This document shows, one piece after another, positions 20,187-28,798 of a stretch of DNA of 49,876 bases. The first letter of the stretch is position 1; the number at the start of each line of letters is the position of its first letter. Under the pieces are notes generated by a model that saw only the letters and a program-made list of their open reading frames with translations, was not told the origin of the DNA and did not search any database. Made by a program: the position numbers and the translations under genes. Origin of the DNA: an uncultured Flavobacteriales bacterium (GTDB lineage Bacteria; Bacteroidota; Bacteroidia; Flavobacteriales_D; Sanyastnellaceae); contig CASICO010000044.1 in assembly GCA_949373165.1 (NCBI GenBank), forward strand, positions 1-49,876, read 5' to 3'.

Positions 20187-20975
20187 ATGAAAGGAAACCT
20201 CCTCCTCTTTTCCCTGATTGCTTTGGTTATCAGCTTCTTTGCGCCCACCCCTGAGGCCCATGCTCAAGACCCGAAATACGGCAGAATGCTGGAAGACTTG
20301 GTCGACGGCAAGTATGAGAGGGTTCTTTTCCGGGCCATTGGTTTCACCGAAAAGGAAAACACAAAAAAACACCCTGAGCCATACAGCTACATGGCCCGTG
20401 CATATTTGAAAATCCACCAAAGCGATGACCCCGGTTTGAAGGAGTCATACCCCAAGGCTCTCAAAGAGAGCTTGAAGTACTGTACCAAGTTCATCAAGAA
20501 AGACAAGGAGTTTGAGTACGTCCCAGATCAACTTGAATTCATTGAAGAGTTGCGCAGTGAGACCATTGCACAAGCAGACACTGAAATGGACGCAGAAAAA
20601 TATACGCGTGCCAAAAGTCTCTACAACTACTTGACCAAGCTCGACAAAAGCGACCCCGCCGCATACGTGATGCTAGGCTTGGCGAATTATTACGCCAAAG
20701 CAACTCGGGATGCCGAAGAAAACTGGAGCGTTTCCATTGAGCTCTTGGGTAGTCTTACCGGTCGAATTCCGGCTTCGGAAGAAATTGAATTCATCCGAGA
20801 AGAGCCATTGACGGAGTCGATGACCAATCTTTTGAAAACAGGAATCATCCGTGCATCAGAACAGCTCGATGCCGATGGCAAGCGCACAAAAGCCATCGAA
20901 TTGCTCGAAAGTGGATTGCCTTTGTTTGAAGGAGACCGAAGTTTCATGGTAACCTATGGTTCCATCATAGGCTAA
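20187..20975 (+). CDS. Periplasmic TPR-like protein, unknown role
   Basis: 262 residues from the ATG at 20187, which directly precedes a good signal peptide (KGNLLLFSLIALVISFFAPTPEAHAQ). An earlier in-frame start would spoil it. The mature part is helical with TPR-like repeats: YSYMARAYLKIHQ, DKEFEYVPDQLEFIEEL, RAKSLYNYLTKLDKSDPAAYVMLGLANYYAK and KRTKAIELLESGLPLFEGD. No catalytic motif seen. Its TAA overlaps the ATG of the histidine kinase (TAATG), so it is translationally coupled to the signalling unit and could be its periplasmic sensor or scaffold; that is inference from position only. Confidence 0.8.
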   Translation: MKGNLLLFSLIALVISFFAPTPEAHAQDPKYGRMLEDLVDGKYERVLFRAIGFTEKENTKKHPEPYSYMARAYLKIHQSDDPGLKESYPKALKESLKYCTKFIKKDKEFEYVPDQLEFIEELRSETIAQADTEMDAEKYTRAKSLYNYLTKLDKSDPAAYVMLGLANYYAKATRDAEENWSVSIELLGSLTGRIPASEEIEFIREEPLTESMTNLLKTGIIRASEQLDADGKRTKAIELLESGLPLFEGDRSFMVTYGSIIG

Positions 20976-22135
20976 TGAGCCAAACAGCGGCCCGCAATTT
21001 CACGGTAGACCCTTCGCATCCGCTTCTAAAATCTGACAACGGAGAGTTACTTGACCTGCTCCTCTTGGAAGACAACGATGTCGATGCCGCCGTTTTTGCA
21101 GGAGCCGCTGCCCGGTCATCTTACAATCTCAACATCAGGAGGGCAAATTCTCTGGAGGAATTCCATGCAGAAATCACCCGTTGTCCTCCCCATCTGATTT
21201 GTGCAGACCACCGTCTCCCCGATGGCTTTGCCACTGAGGCATTGTACGCCCGAAATCAAACTTGTCCTCAATCCCCCTTCATCGTCATCACGGGTGCGGG
21301 AGAAGAGGAGGTCGCCGTGGAATACATGAAGAATGGCGCCGCGGATTACCTCTCCAAACGGCAACTTGATCGATTTCCAAGGGCCCTAGAAGGTGTTCTG
21401 GCTTCATACAAAAATGAGTCGCTGAGGCGTTTGGCCGAACTGGAAACCGAGCGTTTAAACAAAGAGCTTTTGGCCCTCATTCGACATGTTGAGGGCGAAA
21501 GAGACGATGAAAAGCGCAGCCTATCCAGGGACATTCATGACCAACTTGGCCAAGAATTGACCGCACTTAAACTGGGGCTTTTTTGGATTCAGCGCGAACT
21601 AAGCACAGACGAGTACAAGGTCACCACACTCGAGAACAAGGTCAAACAGCTTCTCGACTTAAACAGCTCTATCATACACCAAGTTAGAGACATAGCCAGG
21701 TCGCTTCGCCCCGTCGTATTGGATCAAGTCGGCATCTCTGCCGGCATTGAAACGCTGGTTCTTTACTTCAATCAACGAGAGTCCATTTTTTGTGGCCTTC
21801 ACTTGGCGCACCTCCCCAAGGAATTGTCCACAGAACTGCAGACCGATCTCTTTCGCATCGTGCAGGAGGGCCTCACCAACATATCGCGTCACTCCAAGGC
21901 CAACCTCGCCTACGTTAGACTCACTGGGACAAGCGAGGGGCTTCTTCTCGAAATCGGTGACGATGGGGAAGGCATGAACCCAAGCGTCACGGGGGGAGAC
22001 CATTCCTCGCAGGGACTGGGCCTTGTGGGGATGAGGGAAAGAGTGCGGGGGCACAATGGCACAATGAAGGTCACGTCCAAAAGAAACCTGGGCACAGACA
22101 TTCAAATCCACCTGCCCAAGGCCGTTAATGACTAA
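20975..22135 (+). CDS. Hybrid histidine kinase: N-terminal receiver plus HisKA_3/HATPase
   Basis: 386 residues, cytosolic, no membrane segment. Residues 25-145 form a receiver domain (LLLLEDNDVDAA, probable phospho-Asp 78 in ICADHRLPDG, Thr in FIVITGAG, Lys in DYLSKRQ). A coiled coil (148-182) leads to a HisKA_3 dimerisation domain with the phospho-His 188 in LSRDIHDQLGQELTALKLGL, then an HATPase_c domain (VQEGLTNISRHSKA N-box, IGDDGEGM, GLGLVGMRERV G-box). NarL/LuxR-type kinases of this class normally phosphorylate the adjacent regulator. Receiver at the N-terminus with no sensor domain means that input probably arrives as phosphate or by protein contact. Stop overlaps the region of the regulator start. 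Confidence 0.9.
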   Translation: MSQTAARNFTVDPSHPLLKSDNGELLDLLLLEDNDVDAAVFAGAAARSSYNLNIRRANSLEEFHAEITRCPPHLICADHRLPDGFATEALYARNQTCPQSPFIVITGAGEEEVAVEYMKNGAADYLSKRQLDRFPRALEGVLASYKNESLRRLAELETERLNKELLALIRHVEGERDDEKRSLSRDIHDQLGQELTALKLGLFWIQRELSTDEYKVTTLENKVKQLLDLNSSIIHQVRDIARSLRPVVLDQVGISAGIETLVLYFNQRESIFCGLHLAHLPKELSTELQTDLFRIVQEGLTNISRHSKANLAYVRLTGTSEGLLLEIGDDGEGMNPSVTGGDHSSQGLGLVGMRERVRGHNGTMKVTSKRNLGTDIQIHLPKAVND

Positions 22136-22145
22136 ATTGAGGACC

Positions 22146-22814
22146 ATGGAAACGAAAACCGTCATTCTTTGCGACGACCACAACATTGTTCGTGCTGGCC
22201 TTCGTCAAATTGTCGAATCTTTTGGCGATTTTGAAGTGCTGGCTGATGTGGCCAGCGGAGAGGCCCTCTTCCCCCTCTTTCAAAAACAAGTTCCCGACCT
22301 GTTGCTTCTCGACATCAGCCTGCCTGGCAGGAGCGGTCTTGAAGTCTTGAAACAAATTCAGTCCATTTATCCTCAGGTGGCCGTGTTGACGCTCAGCATG
22401 TATCCCGAAGAGCAGTTTGCCATCCGCATGATCAAGGCTGGCGCAAGGGGCTACCTGCACAAAGACAGTGCCCCTCAAGTGCTGGAGGATGCGATGAGAA
22501 CCATTGCTGAAGGAAAGCAATTCATCAGTGCGGACCTGACTCGAATCATGATTGAAGAGTTGGCCAAAGACGACAACGAGCTGCCTCACAAAAGCTTGTC
22601 TGATCGTGAATACGAGGTCTTGCTCTACATAGGTGAAGGAAAAAGCATGACTGACATTGCAAATCAGCTCAATCTCAGCATCAAAACAGTGAGCACCTAC
22701 CGGAGCAGGATTTTGGACAAGATGAGGTTGAAAAGCAATTCCGATCTGGTCAAATACATCCTCCTTCACGACCTTGCTCCCGGAGGAGCAGACCCTATCC
22801 ACCACCTTGGCTGA
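22146..22814 (+). CDS. NarL/FixJ-family response regulator
   Basis: 222 residues. Receiver domain with acidic pair CDDHNIVRAGLRQI, phospho-Asp 56 in LLLLDISLPGRSG, Thr/Ser in LTLSMYPEE and Lys in YLHKDSAP; then a LuxR-type helix-turn-helix (LSDREYEVLLYIGEGKSMTDIANQLNLS, split here, followed by TVSTYRSRILDKM). It should bind DNA as a dimer after phosphorylation by the adjacent HisKA_3 kinase. I prefer the ATG at 22146, preceded by GAGGA; an ATG at 22128 is inside the kinase gene and would add six residues. Targets cannot be read from the sequence. Confidence 0.92.
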   Translation: METKTVILCDDHNIVRAGLRQIVESFGDFEVLADVASGEALFPLFQKQVPDLLLLDISLPGRSGLEVLKQIQSIYPQVAVLTLSMYPEEQFAIRMIKAGARGYLHKDSAPQVLEDAMRTIAEGKQFISADLTRIMIEELAKDDNELPHKSLSDREYEVLLYIGEGKSMTDIANQLNLSIKTVSTYRSRILDKMRLKSNSDLVKYILLHDLAPGGADPIHHLG

Positions 22815-22893
22815 CAAGCGATTCGGACTAATCCCACCACCAGAAATCATCCATTCTGAATCAATTTCCGTTGGCAACGACGAAATTGATGCC

Positions 22894-24696
22894 ATGGAGA
22901 GCGCCATGATCAAAAGCAAAGCCACGGTTGTTCAGAGTCAAGACCGTGTCAAATTGGGGCTCCTGCATGCATCTCTTGCTGCCAGAGCGAAATGGCCTGA
23001 CTTCCTCATGGATGGCCGCCAAATTGAATGGGTGGCGCTTGACATTTTACCCAAAGACTACAGCGGTTTTGACGGATGGGTCATTGGGACACGTGGCAAC
23101 AAAGCATCCCGCATTCGCACCCTGGACACCCTCACTTCATTGAAATTGGGGCTCGGCCCAGTGATGGTCCTTCTCCACCCCATGGATGAGCAGGACGATT
23201 GGTTGGCATACAAGGCTGACGCTTACCACGAATCTTCCAGCACTGCCGCACTTTTGGCCCAGCGGCTCGAACACCTTATCCCCGCGAATTCAGGAGCCAA
23301 TAAACAACCTCCCCACGCTGGCCAATCTCTGGCCAAAGCAGAGTCTGAATTTTGGCGGTCTCTCTTCAATTTCGCTGGCGCAGGACTCCTGACGGGAAGA
23401 GCCTCTTCTTTCTTTCAAAGCCAAGAACAAATCAACGCCTTGGGTCCCGCAGAAAGCAGACAAAATGCGCTCGAGAGAACGAGACAACTGCTCCGTTCAA
23501 TTCAATGGGAATTGAACAATCAAAGAGCCAAAGCCCTCCTTTCGCTTTCCGACCCCATTTCCCTCGACACGCAGTTTTTCAATCGCCTCACTCCTGTTCA
23601 CATCAACACGTTTCTCAAGGAGCTGTTGTCCCTCTCTAACCAGAACCGACACTTTTCTGGCGAGGTCATCATTCGAGACGTGACGGGACAGTCTAGGTTT
23701 CTATCGGTTGAAGTGACCATACCCAGCGAAATAGACGACAGCCTTTTGATGACCCTATTGGACATCAGCGACCGCAATAAACTCGAACAAGAACTGAGAA
23801 CCCACGTTCAAAACCTTGAAGACCGGGTCAATGAAAGAACCTTGGAAATCAGACAAATGCATGCGTTGCTCGAACGCGACAACCGACAAAGAGAAAAACT
23901 GAATAAGCAAGTTCGAGCGAACTATGTAGAGATCACCAAATCCATCATCCATTCCAAGCAAATCTTGGAATTGGCCTTGCCTGGCAAAGAGGCCGTCAAA
24001 AAAATCTTTCCGCAATCCATTTACATCTCCCGCCCACTCAACATCATTGGCGGGGACTTTCTTTTTCTGGACAAGAAGGAAGGCCGCAAAACACTCGCAC
24101 TCATCGACAGCACGGGACACGGCGTGACAGGGGCCATGATTTCATTGACGGGTTCCATGCTCATGCGCGCAGCCTATGCAAGCCACGAGCAGGCAGGCCC
24201 CGCTGCCATCCTTGACCAGTTTTTGAACAACTGTCAAAACATGATGAGTTCGCAACAAAAAGGCCCACAAATTCACGGGTTCGATGCGGCCATCATCACC
24301 GTTGACGCGCAAAATAAAACCCTACAGTTTGCCGGCGCCAAGAGCCACCTTTTCCTCATCCGAGAAGGAAAAGAAACGCTCTATCATGGAACGCGGAAAA
24401 GCATTTATGCAGAAGACGTACAATCAAAGAAACCGTTGGGCATTCAAGCCTTCGAACAACAAGAAATCAAGCTGTCCAAGGGAGATCAAATTTTCTTGTA
24501 CACGGATGGAATCACCGACCAATTCGGAGGGCCCAAAATGAAGAAAATGGGCCGAAGGAGGCTTGGAGAGATTTTGGCCGACAAATCCAAACTTCCTTTT
24601 CAAGATCGTGGAAAGGCCATTCAAAACGACCTGCTGCTTTGGAAAGGAGGGCACTTCAAAATTGACGACGCCAGCCTTGTGGGCCTCGAGTTCTAG
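22894..24696 (+). CDS. SpoIIE-type PP2C phosphatase with N-terminal receiver-like and PAS-like regions
   Basis: About 600 residues. The N-terminal 130 residues (VKLGLLHASLAA.., WVALDILPKDYSGFDGWVIG.., GPVMVLLHPMDEQ) resemble a degenerate receiver fold. A PAS-like region follows (FLKELLSLSNQNRHFSGEVII.., SVEVTIPSEIDDSLLMTLLDIS), then a long coiled coil (NKLEQELRTHVQNLEDRVNERTLEIRQ region) and a C-terminal PP2C domain. Its metal-binding motifs are IGGDFLFL, LIDSTGHGVTGAMIS, FDAAIITVD, FLYTDGITDQFGG and DDASLVGL. Such phosphatases dephosphorylate anti-sigma antagonist-type proteins. The frame is open to a TTG inside the regulator gene; I use the first ATG (22894). Same operon as the kinase and regulator. 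Confidence 0.88.
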   Translation: MESAMIKSKATVVQSQDRVKLGLLHASLAARAKWPDFLMDGRQIEWVALDILPKDYSGFDGWVIGTRGNKASRIRTLDTLTSLKLGLGPVMVLLHPMDEQDDWLAYKADAYHESSSTAALLAQRLEHLIPANSGANKQPPHAGQSLAKAESEFWRSLFNFAGAGLLTGRASSFFQSQEQINALGPAESRQNALERTRQLLRSIQWELNNQRAKALLSLSDPISLDTQFFNRLTPVHINTFLKELLSLSNQNRHFSGEVIIRDVTGQSRFLSVEVTIPSEIDDSLLMTLLDISDRNKLEQELRTHVQNLEDRVNERTLEIRQMHALLERDNRQREKLNKQVRANYVEITKSIIHSKQILELALPGKEAVKKIFPQSIYISRPLNIIGGDFLFLDKKEGRKTLALIDSTGHGVTGAMISLTGSMLMRAAYASHEQAGPAAILDQFLNNCQNMMSSQQKGPQIHGFDAAIITVDAQNKTLQFAGAKSHLFLIREGKETLYHGTRKSIYAEDVQSKKPLGIQAFEQQEIKLSKGDQIFLYTDGITDQFGGPKMKKMGRRRLGEILADKSKLPFQDRGKAIQNDLLLWKGGHFKIDDASLVGLEF

Positions 24697-24705
24697 ACGC
24701 GAAGG

Positions 24706-25740
24706 TTAACCTCTGGTTTTTAGTCCTCTGTCTGAAGCGGCATAAATCCGTTCGATGATGTCCACAACCTTCAGCCCTTCAAGGCCGTTTGTGCTGATGC
24801 TTCCCTCTCCGCGCAGTGTATCCAAGACATTTTCAAAAACGTAACCATGGTTGGCTGCGCTTCCTTTGTAATGTCCGTAGTCATTGGCTGGGTTTGACGG
24901 CGGAAGTTCAGGCATCGTGTAGCCTTCTACATGGCAGTAATCAACCTCGTTCATGTATTGGCCTCCGACTTTGATGGTGCCCTTTTCTGCGACAATGGTC
25001 AATGAACTTTCAAAATTGGAGAGCGCCACAGCCGTCGAAAACTGAAGCGTTCCCATTCCGCCTTTGACAAAATCAAACGTCACCAATCCGGAATCCTCAA
25101 AATCCGTATTGTCTGCATGGGCAAAGTCTGCAAACCGTGATTGAATGCTGTGGATGTCTCCGAACAACCAATACAGGATGTCAATGAAATGACTAAACTG
25201 GGTAAACAAGGTTCCTCCGTCTAAATCTAAAGTGCCCTTCCAAGGAATCTTTCCATAGTAGCGGTCATCCCGATTCCAGAAACAGTTCACTTGGACCATG
25301 TGAATTCGGCCCAGAATGCCGGAATCCACCATCTCCTTGAGCCAAATGCTGGGGGGACTGTAGCGGTTTTGCATCACGCAAAACACCTGCTTTCCAACAG
25401 CCAGCGCCTTGAACAGCACCGCCTCTCCGTCCTGGCGACTGAGGGCCATTGGCTTCTCCACCACCACATGATGGTTGTGTTCCAATGCCAAAAGCGCCTG
25501 CTCTGCATGGCAGCCGTTTGGAGTACAGATGCAAACAACGTCCACCTCGGGGTGCGCTGTCAGCATGGCCTGGATGTCGCTGAAGAAAGCGAAGTCATCC
25601 GCTATCTCCAGTTCTTCTGGCGGCCTCAGGTCACATCCCGCAACCAATTCACACCCTTCTTGGCGGCGAACCATTTCGGCATGTCGCTTTCCAATGTGTC
25701 CAAGACCTACAACTGCGAATTTTAAGGGCGATGTTGTCAT
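24706..25740 (-). CDS. Gfo/Idh/MocA family NAD(P)-dependent oxidoreductase
   Basis: 344 residues. N-terminal Rossmann fold with FAVVGLGHIGKRHAEM (dinucleotide-binding GxGxxG), VDVVCICTPNGCHAEQAL and the family motif VVVEKPMALS (catalytic Lys in EKP). The C-terminal substrate domain contains WKGTLDLDGGTLFTQFSHFIDIL with the His/Asp of the active site. These enzymes act on sugars or inositols; the similarity to UDP-N-acetylglucosamine-type dehydrogenases used in surface polysaccharide synthesis is only an impression. The ATG at 25740 starts directly before the Rossmann strand; an upstream in-frame extension is unlikely. Convergent with the phosphatase gene (9-base gap) and 48 bases downstream of the binding-protein gene. 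Confidence 0.9.
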   Translation of the reverse strand: MTTSPLKFAVVGLGHIGKRHAEMVRRQEGCELVAGCDLRPPEELEIADDFAFFSDIQAMLTAHPEVDVVCICTPNGCHAEQALLALEHNHHVVVEKPMALSRQDGEAVLFKALAVGKQVFCVMQNRYSPPSIWLKEMVDSGILGRIHMVQVNCFWNRDDRYYGKIPWKGTLDLDGGTLFTQFSHFIDILYWLFGDIHSIQSRFADFAHADNTDFEDSGLVTFDFVKGGMGTLQFSTAVALSNFESSLTIVAEKGTIKVGGQYMNEVDYCHVEGYTMPELPPSNPANDYGHYKGSAANHGYVFENVLDTLRGEGSISTNGLEGLKVVDIIERIYAASDRGLKTRG

Positions 25741-25788
25741 TTGAAAATTGAAATAAGCTGTTGCCTTTCGTCCGCAAAGGTCAGGCAA

Positions 25789-26574
25789 TCATGACCACTT
25801 CCCCTCATCCAAAGACATGAAATGCCTCGGAACTTGAAGCATACGACTGCCATACCAACTGAACACCTCTCCATCTACAAGACGCGAAGGGAGGCCTTCG
25901 CATTCTTCCTGATGCACCTCTTTGAATGGAAACGGTTCGGAAGGGAGTAAGATTTCCTCCACCAACGCCTCACGAACCTCGGCCATTGAATGTGTCGGAT
26001 ACCGCGCAGAATTTGGCCAAGTCCGCCAGCCCCACCAACTCAATACCGATTGAATGTAGGCGTCACTGCCGGCCCACATCCACGGGTCGCGCCAAACTGC
26101 ATAAGCTGCGAGACGGTCCCTCCCTGGATAGCAAATTTTGCGACCCTCAGCCCAAGTCGTCCTGGCCTCCTTTTCCATCTCCTCTCCTTTTTCTGCCTTT
26201 CCAACCAACCTGCCCAAATCCGAGAGCAACGCGAACGCCCGCTCCACCGAGCGCACATCGCAAACCCAGCATGGCACCCCCGCAATCTCCAAGGCCATGA
26301 CATCTTGGGCTTCATTTTCCTCCAAGTTGGCAATGACCACATCTGGCTTCAAGTCCAGAATCAAGTCCACACGCACCCCCTTTGTGCCCCCAACTCTTGT
26401 CTTTTCGCGACGCAGATGCTCAGGATGAATGCAAAACCGGGTCACACCCACAATTTGCTCCTCCAATCCCAAGTCCACCAAAGTTTCTGTCAGTGAAGGC
26501 ACCAAACTCACAATGCGCTGCGGTGGATTCTCAAACTGAATGGGAAAACCACGATCGTCAACCGATTCTATCAT
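25789..26574 (-). CDS. Helical-backbone metal-receptor (BtuF/FepB-like) binding protein without signal peptide
   Basis: 261 residues. PQRIVSLVPSLTETLVDLGLEEQIVGVTRFCIHPEHLR, VGGTKGVRVDLILDLKPDVVIANLEEN and the GVPCWVCDVRSVERAF strand are typical of periplasmic binding proteins for cobalamin or Fe-siderophores (TroA-like superfamily). A Trp-rich segment (WRDPWMWAGSDAYIQSVLSWWGW, split) recalls vitamin B12 binding. There is no signal peptide or lipobox at the annotated ATG, so export is not supported. The protein may be cytosolic, or its N-terminus may differ. Divergent from dnaK. Confidence 0.82.
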   Translation of the reverse strand: MIESVDDRGFPIQFENPPQRIVSLVPSLTETLVDLGLEEQIVGVTRFCIHPEHLRREKTRVGGTKGVRVDLILDLKPDVVIANLEENEAQDVMALEIAGVPCWVCDVRSVERAFALLSDLGRLVGKAEKGEEMEKEARTTWAEGRKICYPGRDRLAAYAVWRDPWMWAGSDAYIQSVLSWWGWRTWPNSARYPTHSMAEVREALVEEILLPSEPFPFKEVHQEECEGLPSRLVDGEVFSWYGSRMLQVPRHFMSLDEGKWS

Positions 26575-26603
26575 GACACAAAAATGCCCCGCTTGAGCGC
26601 AAA

Positions 26604-26670
26604 CTGACAGTCCTGATTAAAAAGCGCCACGAATTGTCAGCTTTTCGTCACGTTCCCGACATCCTGTCAG
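26604..26670. promoter_or_regulatory. Three TGTCAG/CTGACAG boxes spaced exactly 30 bp upstream of dnaK
   Basis: CTGACAG at 26604-26610, TTGTCAG at 26634-26640 and CTGTCAG at 26664-26670 lie at an exact 30-base step in the 188-base divergent region between the binding-protein gene and dnaK. The first box is the reverse complement of the third. No CIRCE element (HrcA operator) is visible. About three helical turns between boxes would place a bound protein on the same face of DNA. Regulatory role is inference. Confidence 0.4.
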
Positions 26671-26762
26671 TGTCCCCCCTCCAAAATCCAATTGGCACTG
26701 CATTTGACTATGGCTCTGCGTCCATTTGGACATTTAGAACGAAAACATACAATCCCGCATCA

Positions 26763-28673
26763 ATGAGCAAAATCATCGGCATCGATCTCGGCACCACCAA
26801 CTCTTGTGTTGCCGTGATGGAGGGCAACGAGCCCGTGGTCATCAACAACAGCGAAGGCAAACGGACAACCCCGTCCATGGTCGCTTTTGTCCAAGATGGA
26901 GAACGCAAAGTAGGCGATCCTGCAAAGCGTCAGGCCATCACCAACCCCACAAAAACCATCTATTCTGTGAAGCGATTCATGGGCCAGATGTTCTCAGAAG
27001 TGAGCAAGGAGGCTGGACGCGTCCCGTATAAGGTCGTCCAAGCTGACGGAGGTACCGCGCGAATCAAAATTGACGAACGCAACTACAGCCCTCAAGAAAT
27101 CAGTGCCATGATTCTTCAGAAAATGAAGAAGACCGCAGAAGATTACTTGGGCACTGAAGTAACAGGAGCTGTTGTGACCGTTCCAGCTTACTTCAACGAC
27201 AGTCAACGCCAAGCCACGAAAGAGGCGGGAGAGATTGCCGGTCTTGAAGTCAAACGCATCATCAACGAACCTACCGCCGCAGCGCTGGCCTACGGATTGG
27301 ACAAGATGTCCACCGACCAGAAAATCGTGGTGTTTGACCTCGGCGGAGGCACCCATGACGTGAGCATCCTCGAACTCGGTGACGGCGTATTCGAAGTCTT
27401 GTCAACCGACGGAGACACCCATCTCGGTGGCGACGATTTTGACCAAGTCATCATCGACTGGTTGGTGGACGAGTTCAAGCAAGAGAACGGTGGTTTGGAC
27501 CTGAGCAAGGATCCCATGGCTTTGCAGCGCCTGAAGGAAGCTGCTGAAAAAGCCAAGATTGAGCTCAGCAGCACAAACGGCACCGAAATCAACCTCCCCT
27601 ACATCATGCCTGTCGATGGCGTGCCAAAGCACTTGGTTCGTTCAATGAACCGTGCCAAGTTTGAGCAGCTGGCAGACAGCCTGATCAAGCGCACCATTGA
27701 GCCTTGCCAAACTGCCATGAAGGCCGCAGGTCTTAGTACCAGTGACATCGACGAAGTCATCTTGGTTGGTGGTTCTACGCGAATCCCTGCAGTTCAAGAT
27801 GCCGTTACTTCTTTCTTCGGAAAAGAAGCGTCAAAAGGTGTGAATCCCGATGAAGTTGTCGCGGTCGGTGCGGCCATTCAAGGTGGTGTATTGAGTGGCG
27901 ATGTGAAGGATGTGCTCCTATTGGACGTGACGCCATTGTCTTTGGGCATCGAAACCATGGGAGGTGTGATGACCAAACTGATTGAGTCCAACACGACCAT
28001 CCCAACCAAAAAGAGCGAAACGTTCTCCACGGCCAGCGACAACCAGCCGAGCGTGGACATCAACGTCTTGCAAGGTGAGCGCTCCATGGCCAATGACAAC
28101 CGCTCCATTGGGCGGTTCCAATTGTCGGACATTCCTCCTGCTCAGCGCGGTGTGCCACAAATCGAAGTCTCCTTCGACATCGATGCCAATGGCATCATCA
28201 ACGTGAGTGCCCAGGACAAGGCCACTGGAAAGGAACAGCGCATTCGGATTGAAGCGTCAAGCGGTTTGAGCGACGAGGAAATCCAGCGAATGAAGGACGA
28301 GGCTGCCGCCAACGCAGACTCCGACAAAGAGGCCAAGGAAAAGGTTGAAATCCTCAACCAAGCAGATGGCTTGGTTTTCCAAACTGAGAAGCAACTCAAA
28401 GAGTTCGGAGAAAAGCTTCCCGAGGAGAAGAAGGGTCCCATTGAGGCTGCCCTTACAACCTTGAAGGAAGCCCATGCCGCGCAAGACATCGACGCATGCA
28501 AAGCGGGCATTGAAGGGCTGAATCAAGCCTTCTCTGCCGCCAGTGAAGAGATGTACAATGCCAGCCAAGGTGCGGGCGAAGGGGCCAATCCCGACGCAGG
28601 TGCGGCCGGAGCTTCGGAAGGGGACGAAGAGGTCACCGACGTCGACTTTGAAGAAGTCAGCGAAGACAAGTGA
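26763..28673 (+). CDS. dnaK: Chaperone protein DnaK (Hsp70)
   Basis: 636 residues, full length. Starts at the ATG at 26763 with [19 protein letters not shown]; a longer in-frame extension upstream lacks homology. ATPase domain motifs include [46 protein letters not shown] (most DnaK have GGGTFDVS, so His replaces Phe here) and [13 protein letters not shown] (start with V). The substrate domain has [17 protein letters not shown], and the acidic C-terminus ends in [13 protein letters not shown]. General ATP-driven protein folding and stress chaperone. grpE and dnaJ are not adjacent. A strong terminator follows 20 bases after the stop. Confidence 0.97.
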   Translation: MSKIIGIDLGTTNSCVAVMEGNEPVVINNSEGKRTTPSMVAFVQDGERKVGDPAKRQAITNPTKTIYSVKRFMGQMFSEVSKEAGRVPYKVVQADGGTARIKIDERNYSPQEISAMILQKMKKTAEDYLGTEVTGAVVTVPAYFNDSQRQATKEAGEIAGLEVKRIINEPTAAALAYGLDKMSTDQKIVVFDLGGGTHDVSILELGDGVFEVLSTDGDTHLGGDDFDQVIIDWLVDEFKQENGGLDLSKDPMALQRLKEAAEKAKIELSSTNGTEINLPYIMPVDGVPKHLVRSMNRAKFEQLADSLIKRTIEPCQTAMKAAGLSTSDIDEVILVGGSTRIPAVQDAVTSFFGKEASKGVNPDEVVAVGAAIQGGVLSGDVKDVLLLDVTPLSLGIETMGGVMTKLIESNTTIPTKKSETFSTASDNQPSVDINVLQGERSMANDNRSIGRFQLSDIPPAQRGVPQIEVSFDIDANGIINVSAQDKATGKEQRIRIEASSGLSDEEIQRMKDEAAANADSDKEAKEKVEILNQADGLVFQTEKQLKEFGEKLPEEKKGPIEAALTTLKEAHAAQDIDACKAGIEGLNQAFSAASEEMYNASQGAGEGANPDAGAAGASEGDEEVTDVDFEEVSEDK

Positions 28674-28693
28674 AGGTCTTCACATGAAAAATG

Positions 28694-28724
28694 AAAAAGG
28701 CGATCCTTCGGGGTCGCCTTTTTT
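28694..28724 (+). terminator. Rho-independent terminator after dnaK
   Basis: Stem AAGGCGATCC / GGGTCGCCTT closed by a TTCG tetraloop (with one bulged or mismatched pair) and followed by TTTTTT. It lies 20 bases beyond the dnaK stop and before the transporter start at 28799, so it separates two transcription units. Confidence 0.85.
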
Positions 28725-28798
28725 GCTTTCCACAGAGAACCCGACAGCTGCATTGGTGTTCCTTTTTTTCTGCCTTTTGTTGTCCTCAAGCCATTCCC

